NCBI GenBank assembly: GCA_030627205.1
Contig: DAOUSN010000001.1
Coordinates: 1 to 64,000 of the forward strand
Source: Methylococcaceae bacterium
Lineage (GTDB): Bacteria > Pseudomonadota > Gammaproteobacteria > Methylococcales > Methylomonadaceae
Direction: 5' to 3'
DNA length: 64,000 nucleotides
Shown here: piece by piece, positions 56,736 through 64,000 of the stretch
Numbering within the stretch: the first letter of the stretch is position 1
Layout: every line of letters begins with the position of its first letter
Position numbers and translations under genes: made by a program
Notes under the pieces: generated by a model
What the model was told of the DNA's origin: nothing
Databases searched by the model: none
What the model saw: the letters and a program-made list of their open reading frames with translations, nothing else

Positions 56736-57365
56736 TTAATCATTGTTTAATCTTTCCTGTAATGCTGAAAAACTCATCTCATTGCTAAAATAGCGAATAA
56801 AACTTTCTGCAATTTTTTGTTGAGATTTACGAAGTCGATGTATAACAGGTTTTAGCACATCAAAGTCCCAATTAAAATGATCCTCAAGGTCTCGTTTTTT
56901 TATAGCGGTTAATATCGGCTGATAATTTTCTTCATTGGTTGTTAACCATATTAAAAAAGGTGTAATCGCAAACTCGTCACTTTTATCACCTACTAAACTC
57001 AAGTTTTTCTTGATATAGTGCCGGCAAAGAGTGTAATTATTTTGTATTAATGCGAGTTCTGCAGCATTAGTAAGTGCGTAGAGATAAGCAGGTTCAATAT
57101 CCAGTGCTTTATTAAAGGCGACTTTTGCTTCTTCATACGCACCTTGCTCAGATAAAATTGAACCAATATTATTCCAAGCTTTTTCATGTAAAGGATTAAT
57201 TTCTAACTGTCTATTGTAAGCTGACATTGCTTCTTTCAACCGACCTAAGCTTTTTAAAGCAACACCCAGATTATAATTAGCAGTTTGATGACGACGGTTG
57301 TCTATCAATGTTTGTTGATAATATTTAACTGTTTCTTGTAAGTTATTTTGTTGATACAACTCCAT
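56736..57365 (-). CDS. TPR protein (209 aa)
   Basis: Residues about 1-130 form three to four tetratricopeptide repeats (TANYNLGVALKSLGRLKEAM, KAWNNIGSILSEQGAYEEAK and YALTNAAELALIQNNYTLCR). The remainder is helical. It has no signal peptide. It lies between phoR and the phosphohexomutase, all on one strand, and may be the end of the pho cluster or the start of the sugar genes. Function is not evident. Confidence 0.8.
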   Translation of the reverse strand: MELYQQNNLQETVKYYQQTLIDNRRHQTANYNLGVALKSLGRLKEAMSAYNRQLEINPLHEKAWNNIGSILSEQGAYEEAKVAFNKALDIEPAYLYALTNAAELALIQNNYTLCRHYIKKNLSLVGDKSDEFAITPFLIWLTTNEENYQPILTAIKKRDLEDHFNWDFDVLKPVIHRLRKSQQKIAESFIRYFSNEMSFSALQERLNND

Positions 57366-57394
57366 TATTATTTTTCCTCAACGTTTTTTGCATG

Positions 57395-58660
57395 TTAGTT
57401 TTGATTAAAAATACAACGAAAATGACTTCCTATACCTACTTGACTGTTAATTTCTAATTTAGCTTGATGGCGTATTAACACATGCTTGACAATCGCCAAC
57501 CCTAAGCCCGTACCCTCTAGCTTACGACTACGATTTATATCAACCCTATAAAAACGCTCTGTTATTCGTGGAATATGGTTACTAGCAATACCCTCACCTT
57601 TGTCAATAACATCAAAATAAAGCTCATTTTCTTGTTTTGACCAGATGACCTCTATTTTTGAATCAGTCGGTGAGTATTTTAAAGCATTAGCAATTAAATT
57701 ACTAAAAGCACTACGTAATTCTTCTTTATCACCCTTGAAAAATACATTAGTTTTTAACTGTAAATTAATTCGTGAGCTAAAATCTGGCTGGTGGTTTTCT
57801 GTACAAATTGTTTTTATTAATTGAGAAACATCAACATAATCTGTTTTTTGCTGTTGTGTTTCTAAACGGGCAAGTAACAGCAAATCATCAACTAAATATT
57901 GCATCCTCTCCGTTTGATTTAGCATTTGCACTAAAGAATAAATTAACAGTTTAGACCCACAGTCATGATCCATATTCCCTAACGTTTCTAAATATCCTTT
58001 TAAAACGGTTAGCGGGGTTCTTAATTCATGGGAAACATTAGCGACAAAATTTTTTCGCATAACCTCCATTTTTTTTTGCTGAGTTACATCTTGAGCAATT
58101 AATAAACGTTTCCCTAACCCATATCGAACTAAACGTAACTGCAAAATTAATTGTGCATCAATAGGGGAATGAATAATAATAGATATGTCGTCTTGATTAC
58201 CTATAAGATAATCATTAAACTCAGGTTGACGAATAAGATTGTGAATACGTTGATTTTTATCAGATTTCTTTAAGCCTAATAATTTTTTAGCAAGTTTATT
58301 TGACCATTGAATTTCATTATCTCGTCCTAGAACAATAGCGGCATCAGGTAAAACATCTGTTGATTGACGAAATTGTTTTATCATCTTACTAAGTTGTTTT
58401 TTACGCTTTTTCTTAGCGGCTCTGATACGATAAAAATGATAATAAATATCTTCCCAAATCCCTAAACCCCTAGGAATTTCACCGCCAGCACCTCTACTTA
58501 ACCAAGACTCTAACTGGGTAATTAAAACCGCCTGCTGAATCAATACAACTAATAAGATAACAATTAACATTTGAGAAAAATGCCCAATAAAAGCACTTAA
58601 AATAACTGCAAAAATAATAAGTAAACATTGTTTAAAAATTTCTTTTCGCCAAGCCCACAT
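57395..58660 (-). CDS. phoR: Phosphate regulon sensor kinase PhoR
   Basis: PhoR phosphorylates PhoB when phosphate is scarce, through the Pst-PhoU complex. The 421 residues have two membrane helices (about 8-48), a basic linker, a PAS domain (about 100-195), the His box ANVSHELRTPLTVLKG with His211, and the ATPase domain with NALKYSP, DKGEGI and GTGLGLAIVKHV. It directly follows phoB by 4 bases and is encoded in the usual order pstB-phoU-phoB-phoR. Confidence 0.95.
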   Translation of the reverse strand: MWAWRKEIFKQCLLIIFAVILSAFIGHFSQMLIVILLVVLIQQAVLITQLESWLSRGAGGEIPRGLGIWEDIYYHFYRIRAAKKKRKKQLSKMIKQFRQSTDVLPDAAIVLGRDNEIQWSNKLAKKLLGLKKSDKNQRIHNLIRQPEFNDYLIGNQDDISIIIHSPIDAQLILQLRLVRYGLGKRLLIAQDVTQQKKMEVMRKNFVANVSHELRTPLTVLKGYLETLGNMDHDCGSKLLIYSLVQMLNQTERMQYLVDDLLLLARLETQQQKTDYVDVSQLIKTICTENHQPDFSSRINLQLKTNVFFKGDKEELRSAFSNLIANALKYSPTDSKIEVIWSKQENELYFDVIDKGEGIASNHIPRITERFYRVDINRSRKLEGTGLGLAIVKHVLIRHQAKLEINSQVGIGSHFRCIFNQN

Positions 58661-58664
58661 TAAG

Positions 58665-59357
58665 TTAACCCATTAGAGAAAAACGATAACCAAAACCTCG
58701 AACGGTTTGAATGAGAGTATCACATTTATGCTGGGATAAAATCTTTCTTAAACGCCTTATATGAACATCGACTGTGCGTTCTTCAACATAAGAATTACGC
58801 CCCCAAACATAATCTAATAATTGAGTGCGACTATAAACTTTATCTTGATGGGTCATAAAAAATTGCATCAATCTAAATTCAGTCGGACTAACATCTAAAT
58901 TTTGATTATCAATGCTTAAACGATGTTGTTCCTGGTCTAGATTAATTTTACCAGCAGAAATAATCGTCTCTTTTCCTTGGTAACCATTTCTACGAATGAC
59001 CGCTTTAATTCGCGCAATCAATTCTTTAGGTGAAAAAGGTTTAGTCATGTAATCATCAGCACCACAATTTAATCCTTTAATTTTATCTTCCTCTTCACCT
59101 CTCGCGGTTAATAAAATAATGGGTAATTGCTGATAAAATTCATCTTTTTTTAAACGTTGGGTTAATTTTATCCCACTAATTCCTGGTAACATCCAATCTA
59201 AAATTAATAAATCAGGCGGTACATTATCCGCTAAAAATTGCAATGCATCTTCCGCATTGGCAACGGCAAAGGTTTTTAAGCCTGATTGTTCAAGAACCAT
59301 AACGAGCATTTCTCTAATTGCATCTTCATCCTCAATAATAAGAATCGTTATTTGCAT
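58665..59357 (-). CDS. phoB: Phosphate regulon response regulator PhoB
   Basis: PhoB activates the Pho regulon. The 230 residues have a receiver domain with the acidic pair Glu9-Asp10 and the phospho-acceptor Asp54 (LLILDWMLPG). Lys lies in MTKPFSPKELIARIKAVIRR. The winged-helix DNA-binding tail reads VSPTEFRLMQFFMTHQDKVY, RTQLLDYVWG, then EERTVDVHIRRLRKIL. It overlaps phoU by 10 bases. Its likely target box is upstream of pstS. Confidence 0.96.
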   Translation of the reverse strand: MQITILIIEDEDAIREMLVMVLEQSGLKTFAVANAEDALQFLADNVPPDLLILDWMLPGISGIKLTQRLKKDEFYQQLPIILLTARGEEEDKIKGLNCGADDYMTKPFSPKELIARIKAVIRRNGYQGKETIISAGKINLDQEQHRLSIDNQNLDVSPTEFRLMQFFMTHQDKVYSRTQLLDYVWGRNSYVEERTVDVHIRRLRKILSQHKCDTLIQTVRGFGYRFSLMG

Positions 59358-60091
59358 TCGCTATCTAATTTAGAGGAGGATTGTGACTGAACTTTTTCGG
59401 TTAATTCCTCAGGACTAAGGTGACGAACATCTTCGCCTTTGACCATATAAATAATATATTCACTTATATTACAAGCATGATCTCCTACGCGTTCTAAAGC
59501 TCTTGCTGTCCACAATAAATCTAATGACCGACTAATATTTCTAGGGTCTTCCATCATTTTAGTGATTAATTGACGAACAATACTTTTGTATTCTCGGTTT
59601 ACATTTTTAACTTGTTTACTAATATTGACAACTTCATTAATGTCCATCCTTGCAAATGCATCTAACGCATCATGAAGCATGGCACTAACCATATCAACGA
59701 TATGTTTCAATTCATAATACTGAGTGTGACTATCTGTATCGGCTAGATGAAGGGTCATTTGTGCAATCCGTTTAGCTTGATCGCCTACCCGTTCAATTTC
59801 AGTAATAGTTTTAATTACCGAAATGAGTAATCGTAAATCGAAGGCTGCTGGCTGACGCAATGCAATAATTTCAATACATTCACGGTCAATTTCTAATTCT
59901 AAATCATTAACTCGGTCATCTTGTTTAATCACTGATTCTGCTAAATCTAAATCACCTGATGAAAATGCTTGTGTTGCTAAAGTTATTTGTTGTTCTACTA
60001 AACCGCCCATTGCTAACACTTTATGACGTATATCTTCAAGCTCACGATTAAATTTGGCAGAAATGTGATGACCTATTTTATTACTTTCCAT
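59348..60091 (-). CDS. phoU: Phosphate transport regulator PhoU
   Basis: PhoU passes the phosphate state from the Pst transporter to PhoR. The 247-residue helical protein shows the two three-helix PhoU repeats: DDRVNDLELEIDRECIEIIA, RQPAAFDLRLLISVIKTITE, IERVGDQAKRIAQM and later ALERVGDHACNISEYIIYMV. The E-R-x-G-D metal motifs appear twice. It lies between pstB (9 bases upstream) and phoB (overlapping). Confidence 0.96.
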   Translation of the reverse strand: MESNKIGHHISAKFNRELEDIRHKVLAMGGLVEQQITLATQAFSSGDLDLAESVIKQDDRVNDLELEIDRECIEIIALRQPAAFDLRLLISVIKTITEIERVGDQAKRIAQMTLHLADTDSHTQYYELKHIVDMVSAMLHDALDAFARMDINEVVNISKQVKNVNREYKSIVRQLITKMMEDPRNISRSLDLLWTARALERVGDHACNISEYIIYMVKGEDVRHLSPEELTEKVQSQSSSKLDSECK

Positions 60092-60100
60092 ATTTTTTCC

Positions 60101-60937
60101 TTAACCGTAACGACCTGTAATATAATCTTCTGTTTGTTTTTTAGAAGGGTTAGTAAATAGTTGATTAGTTTGTCCAAACTCAATTAATTCGCCCATATAC
60201 ATAAAGGCGGTATAATCAGAAACCCGTGCTGCCTGCTGCATATTATGGGTTACAATAACAATTGTATAGGTTTCTTTTAATTCGTTAATCAGTTCTTCAA
60301 TTTTTAACGTTGAAATGGGATCAAGTGCCGAGGCAGGTTCATCTAATAACATCACCTCTGGTTTTATAGCAATTGCTCTAGCAATAACTAAACGTTGCTG
60401 CTGTCCACCTGAAAGACCTAAAGCATTATCATTAAGACGATCTTTTGCCTCATCCCATAATGCCGCTCCACGTAAAGATTTTTCTACAGTTTCATCTAAG
60501 GTTTGTCTATCATTAATTCCCTGAATCCTTAATCCATAAGCAACATTTTCATAAATTGATTTAGGGAAAGGATTGGGTTTTTGAAAAACCATTCCAACAC
60601 GGCGACGTAAATTAGCGACATTCACTGATTTATCATAAATATTTTTGCCGTCTAATAAAATTTCACCCTCAACTCTAGCACTATCAACTAAATCATTCAT
60701 CCTATTAATGCTACGCAATAAGGTTGATTTACCACAACCACTTGGACCAATATAAGCAGTTACCTTCTTTTGAGGCATTTTCATATTAACATTAAATAAA
60801 GCTTGTTTTTCTCCATAAAAAAAATCTAAATCTTTAACTTCTATACAAACAGTTTCATTTTCAGGTGATAGATTCTTTTGTTCTATCCCTAACGAGTTAA
60901 TATCAATTGCGTGAGTACGAGTTTGTTTTACTGTCAT
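60101..60937 (-). CDS. pstB: Phosphate ABC transporter ATPase PstB
   Basis: PstB energises phosphate import by PstCA. The 278 residues contain Walker [10 protein letters not shown] (64-72), the PstB-specific [20 protein letters not shown], the signature [14 protein letters not shown] and Walker [14 protein letters not shown]. It is the first gene of a pstB-phoU-phoB-phoR run; its permease genes are about 11 kb away. A weak Pho-box-like site is upstream. Confidence 0.97.
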   Translation of the reverse strand: MTVKQTRTHAIDINSLGIEQKNLSPENETVCIEVKDLDFFYGEKQALFNVNMKMPQKKVTAYIGPSGCGKSTLLRSINRMNDLVDSARVEGEILLDGKNIYDKSVNVANLRRRVGMVFQKPNPFPKSIYENVAYGLRIQGINDRQTLDETVEKSLRGAALWDEAKDRLNDNALGLSGGQQQRLVIARAIAIKPEVMLLDEPASALDPISTLKIEELINELKETYTIVIVTHNMQQAARVSDYTAFMYMGELIEFGQTNQLFTNPSKKQTEDYITGRYG

Positions 60938-61085
60938 AATTAAATAATACGTAGACTGAGCATTAGGTGAAGGTGTGTAACGATGTTTTAAATCGTTATC
61001 AATTTTAGGATACAGAGTTTGCGATATTTTTATAGGGTAATTAAGTCGTTATTGCAAACCTATTTACCTAAAATAACATTGCTAA

Positions 61086-61103
61086 GTTACAGTTAGATGA
61101 CGA
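61086..61103 (-). promoter_or_regulatory. Weak Pho-box-like site upstream of pstB
   Basis: On the minus strand TCGTCAT-CTAA-CTGTAAC matches the CTGTCAT-n4-CTGTCAT pattern imperfectly, about 150 bases before pstB. Only one pair is present. The 257-base gap between prmB and pstB shows no gene. Confidence 0.35.
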
Positions 61104-61194
61104 TATAATTATCAGATATTTCAGTATTATTTATAAACCGTTATCAGTATAAACTGATAGATAAAGGGTGTCCATATTTTACTAAATCTTATAG

Positions 61195-62136
61195 TTAAGA
61201 AAATAATTTTATTGAGTCGCTAAATAAAGCATTATGCTCTTTCAGTTGCGCTGCAGTTAGTAAAAAAACCCCATCACCGCCACGTTTAAAGTCTAACCAG
61301 TAAAAAGGCACACTAGGGAAACTATTTTGCAAAATTTCCGCACTACTACCAACTTCAACCACTAAAATCCCTTGCTCTGATAAATAGTCAGGCGCGTTTA
61401 TTAGAATTTTTAATACCAGTTCAAGCCCCGATTCACCAGCAACAAAACCTAACTTTGGTTCTGCATGATATTCAGCAGGAAGTTGTTGCCATTCATTCAT
61501 ACTCACATAAGGAGGGTTACTCACAATAATATCATAAGGATTTTGCTCTAACCCGTTAAATAAATCAGCTTGATGAAATGTAAGTTGTTGCTCTAAATAA
61601 TGTTGTTTACGATTAATTTCTGCCACTTGCAAGGCATCTGCCGATAAATCTATCGCATCAATCATAGCATTAGGAAACGCATAAGCACAAGCAATGGCAA
61701 TACAACCACTCCCAGTACATAAGTCTAAAATACCAATAACGTCAGATTCATTAATCCATGGCTGAAATAATTCTTCTATAAGCTCGGCAATAGGTGAACG
61801 AGGAATTAAAACCCGCTCATCAACATAAAAAGATAATCCTGCAAAAATAGCTTCGTGAGTTAAATAAGCAGCAGGTTTTCGTTCATTAATACGTTGGTTA
61901 ATTAAGGTAATAATTTGCAGACGTTCCTCTAATGTAAGTACAGCATCAAAATAACTTTCAGCCAAATTGTAGGGTTGATGCAAAGTATGTAATACAATAG
62001 CCGCCGCTTCGTCTAAAGATGAAGCCGTTCCTTGTCCCAAAAATATATCATTTTCTGTAAAACGACTAGAAGCCCAGCGAATATAATCTTTTATTGTGGT
62101 TAAAGTCTCACTGACACCAGTATTATTACTATTCAT
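61195..62136 (-). CDS. prmB: Ribosomal protein uL3 glutamine methyltransferase PrmB
   Basis: PrmB methylates a glutamine of ribosomal protein uL3. The 313 residues begin with a helical domain (LTTIKDYIRWASSRFTENDI, then FLGQGT and AYLTHEAIFAGLSFYVDERV). A SAM fold follows: ILDLCTGSGCIAIACAYAFP, then VSNPPYVSMNEWQQLPAEY with the NPPY motif, then VEVG and LDFKRGGDGVFLLT. The N-terminal wording matches PrmB rather than PrmC. Single gene. Confidence 0.93.
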   Translation of the reverse strand: MNSNNTGVSETLTTIKDYIRWASSRFTENDIFLGQGTASSLDEAAAIVLHTLHQPYNLAESYFDAVLTLEERLQIITLINQRINERKPAAYLTHEAIFAGLSFYVDERVLIPRSPIAELIEELFQPWINESDVIGILDLCTGSGCIAIACAYAFPNAMIDAIDLSADALQVAEINRKQHYLEQQLTFHQADLFNGLEQNPYDIIVSNPPYVSMNEWQQLPAEYHAEPKLGFVAGESGLELVLKILINAPDYLSEQGILVVEVGSSAEILQNSFPSVPFYWLDFKRGGDGVFLLTAAQLKEHNALFSDSIKLFS

Positions 62137-62193
62137 AATTTAAACACTTAAATAAAAAAGCTAATTCTAAACTAAATTCATTAAAACAATTCA

Positions 62194-62736
62194 TTAATCT
62201 AAGCTTATTGCTTTTAATTGTGCCGCTTTCGCACCTTCATAGTTTTGTTGCAATAGCCGTGCCTCAGCAATTAACAGCCAGCTTTGTTTTTTTAAAGCTT
62301 TATCACCAGCGGCTAATAGTGCTGATTTTCTGGCAATATTTTCAGCTAAACTAGGCTTATGCTGCTTTAGTAGTAACTGTGCAAGTTTATAGGTTAAGGC
62401 TGCATTTCTTGGCTCAATTCTTAAAGCACGTTCAATATTCACCACTGCAGCTTCTAAATTCCCCGCGTTAACATGTTTATCTGCCATAGAAATAAGGGCA
62501 GCAGCCGCAGAAGATAATGGTTTGGGTCTAAGTCTAACAACCACAGGTTTAGCAATAGGAATTTTTTTCTCAATCACAACTGATTGAGGAGGGTTAAACT
62601 GGTAGGTTTTAGTAGTAACAACTGCAGGGGGTTTAGGTGAAGGCTTAGTAAAAATAGGATTAGGCGGTGAACTTCGTGTACAACTTATTTGCAACAGTAC
62701 TAAAATCATTACTACAGCTAATTTTTTATTCAGCAT
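62194..62736 (-). CDS. TPR-containing lipoprotein (180 aa)
   Basis: A lipobox ISC (Cys19) ends the signal peptide MLNKKLAVVMILVLLQISC. A Pro/Lys-rich linker (about 20-75) follows, then a helical region with TPR spacing (NLEAAVVNIERALRIEPRNA, TYKLAQLLLKQHKPSLAENI and LIAEARLLQQNYEGAKAAQL). It probably works as an anchored protein-binding factor in the periplasm. Function unknown. It lies upstream of prmB on the same strand, 57 bases away. Confidence 0.85.
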   Translation of the reverse strand: MLNKKLAVVMILVLLQISCTRSSPPNPIFTKPSPKPPAVVTTKTYQFNPPQSVVIEKKIPIAKPVVVRLRPKPLSSAAAALISMADKHVNAGNLEAAVVNIERALRIEPRNAALTYKLAQLLLKQHKPSLAENIARKSALLAAGDKALKKQSWLLIAEARLLQQNYEGAKAAQLKAISLD

Positions 62737-62995
62737 TGTCTAAACCTTAATCTTGAAAGTAGTGGTCTAAAATTATTTTTAGTAGCATTAAAGTCAAAAG
62801 GATAAAAAATGCTTAAAAATCTGAACCCTAGTATTACAGAAAAACTTTATTTTTCAATACAATAATATGACTAATTCGATAAATCTTGATGAAATTCACA
62901 TTATTTGATTACTCATTTAGGTGAATTTTTATGTTAAAATAATCACTCCTCCTCCCTTGATTCTATAACATAGAAAAGTTTAGGAAATAAACATA

Positions 62996-64000
62996 ATGTC
63001 TCACCAATCTGAACTAATCAGTACTGATATAAACGCCTATTTAGCCGAACATGAGCATAAAGAATTATTACGCTTTTTAACCTGTGGTAATGTTGATGAT
63101 GGCAAAAGCACCCTCATTGGACGGCTATTATACGATTCAAAAATGATTTACGAAGATCAATTAGCATCTGTAAAAGCCGATAGCGTAAAATCAGGAACAA
63201 CTGGTGCAGGTAAAGTTGATTTAGCCTTATTGGTTGATGGTTTACAAGCTGAACGCGAACAAGGTATTACTATTGATGTAGCCTATCGTTATTTCTCAAC
63301 TAAACGCCGTAAATTTATTATTGCCGATACTCCAGGACATGAACAATATACTCGCAATATGGCAACAGGTGCTTCAACTTGTGATTTAGCGATTATTTTA
63401 ATTGATGCACGTTATGGGGTACAAACCCAAACTAAACGCCATAGTTTTATTGCCTCATTACTCGGCATTAAACATATTATTGTGGCAATTAATAAAATGG
63501 ATTTAGTGGATTATCGTGAGTCTATTTACCTAAAAATTCAACAAGATTATCAAGATTTTATTGGTTTACTTGATGTAGATGATGTTCATTTTATTCCCCT
63601 ATCAGCTTTAGATGGCGATAATGTGGTCAATAAAAGTGACAACATGCCGTGGTATAAAGGGATTCCAATGATGGAATCTTTAGAAACTATTAAAATTTCC
63701 AATGACTATAATTTTACTGATGCTCGATTTCCAGTGCAATATGTTAATCGACCTAATCTTGATTTTAGAGGTTTTTGTGGCACTATGGCATCTGGTGTTT
63801 TTCACAAAGGTGATAAAATCACCGTATTACCTTCGGGGCAAACCAGTTCAATTAAATCTATTGTCACCTATGACGGTGAATTGGAACAAGCTTTTCCCCC
63901 TATGACTGTCACCCTAACCTTAAATGATGAAATAGATGTTAGTCGTGGTGACACCATTATTAGTAGTGATAATTTACCTATTGTTGCTGATAGTTTTAAA
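62996..64000 (+). CDS. cysN: Sulfate adenylyltransferase GTPase subunit CysN (5' part, cut by window end)
   Basis: CysN is the GTPase subunit that drives APS synthesis by CysD in sulfate activation. The first 335 residues are present, open at the window end. GTPase motifs are G1 [10 protein letters not shown] (30-39), a switch region [16 protein letters not shown]3 DTPGHEQY and G4 [20 protein letters not shown] begins the second domain. An AGGA lies 12 bases before the ATG. No cysD is immediately upstream, although that is its usual place. A CysN-CysC fusion cannot be excluded without the 3' end. Confidence 0.93.
   Translation, partial: MSHQSELISTDINAYLAEHEHKELLRFLTCGNVDDGKSTLIGRLLYDSKMIYEDQLASVKADSVKSGTTGAGKVDLALLVDGLQAEREQGITIDVAYRYFSTKRRKFIIADTPGHEQYTRNMATGASTCDLAIILIDARYGVQTQTKRHSFIASLLGIKHIIVAINKMDLVDYRESIYLKIQQDYQDFIGLLDVDDVHFIPLSALDGDNVVNKSDNMPWYKGIPMMESLETIKISNDYNFTDARFPVQYVNRPNLDFRGFCGTMASGVFHKGDKITVLPSGQTSSIKSIVTYDGELEQAFPPMTVTLTLNDEIDVSRGDTIISSDNLPIVADSFK

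Overview
The window is AT-rich DNA of a gammaproteobacterium. This rests on the pilB-pilC-pilD-coaE-zapD cluster, pepA-holC-valS, divergent lptF-lptG, the sdhE-ygfX pair, a prmB gene of the gammaproteobacterial type and long-form PstC/PstA. The mixture of housekeeping genes with a caspase-like lipoprotein, Rpn-type nuclease, HEPN and TRAP genes would suit Methylococcales or Thiotrichales/Beggiatoa-like bacteria. The sequence alone does not let me choose between them.

Layout. 1-1000 holds almost no genes: a KilA-N remnant, long inverted-repeat arms and a 168-base direct repeat. 1002-1830 carries a small lipoprotein and an NfeD-like protein on the minus strand, with three copies of a CGGGATAGAAAA motif. 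1946-9911 is a compact plus-strand accessory run. It contains two unknown proteins, a Lon-fold protein that has lost its serine, an Rpn-type nuclease, a membrane-anchored Lon-like protein with an apparent Ser/Lys dyad, a PD-(D/E)XK-like protein, two tandem secreted paralogues, a frameshifted caspase-DUF1566 lipoprotein and another lipoprotein. 9912-10293 is structured non-coding DNA with a possible group II intron fragment.

10294-37886 is mainly housekeeping: a HEPN protein, glmU, zapD, coaE (frameshifted in a poly-A run), pilD/pilC/pilB, valS, holC, pepA, lptF/lptG, queF, a lipoprotein, ygfX/sdhE, a PliG-like secreted protein, a second PD-(D/E)XK-like paralogue, guaA, a large hybrid sensor kinase, a hemerythrin protein, a TPR protein, argG, ribA and yaaA. 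Then come tRNA-Ser(UGA), ispD-ispF-truD-uppP, a protein with a possible PilZ-like end, an orphan TRAP small permease and an HD-GYP protein.

45188-60937 is built around phosphate. pstS-pstC-pstA sits behind a four-repeat Pho box, and pstB-phoU-phoB-phoR lies about 9 kb away on the same strand. Between them are sufC-sufD without an adjacent sufB, a secreted CAP-DUF4214-CAP protein, a GT4 glycosyltransferase, a phosphohexomutase and a TPR protein. The window ends with prmB, a TPR lipoprotein and the 5' part of cysN, cut by the window edge.

The most promising candidate for an undescribed system is the 1946-6500 cassette. It pairs an apparently inactive and an apparently active Lon-type domain, the latter on a membrane-anchored protein, with an Rpn-type nuclease and two proteins I do not recognise.
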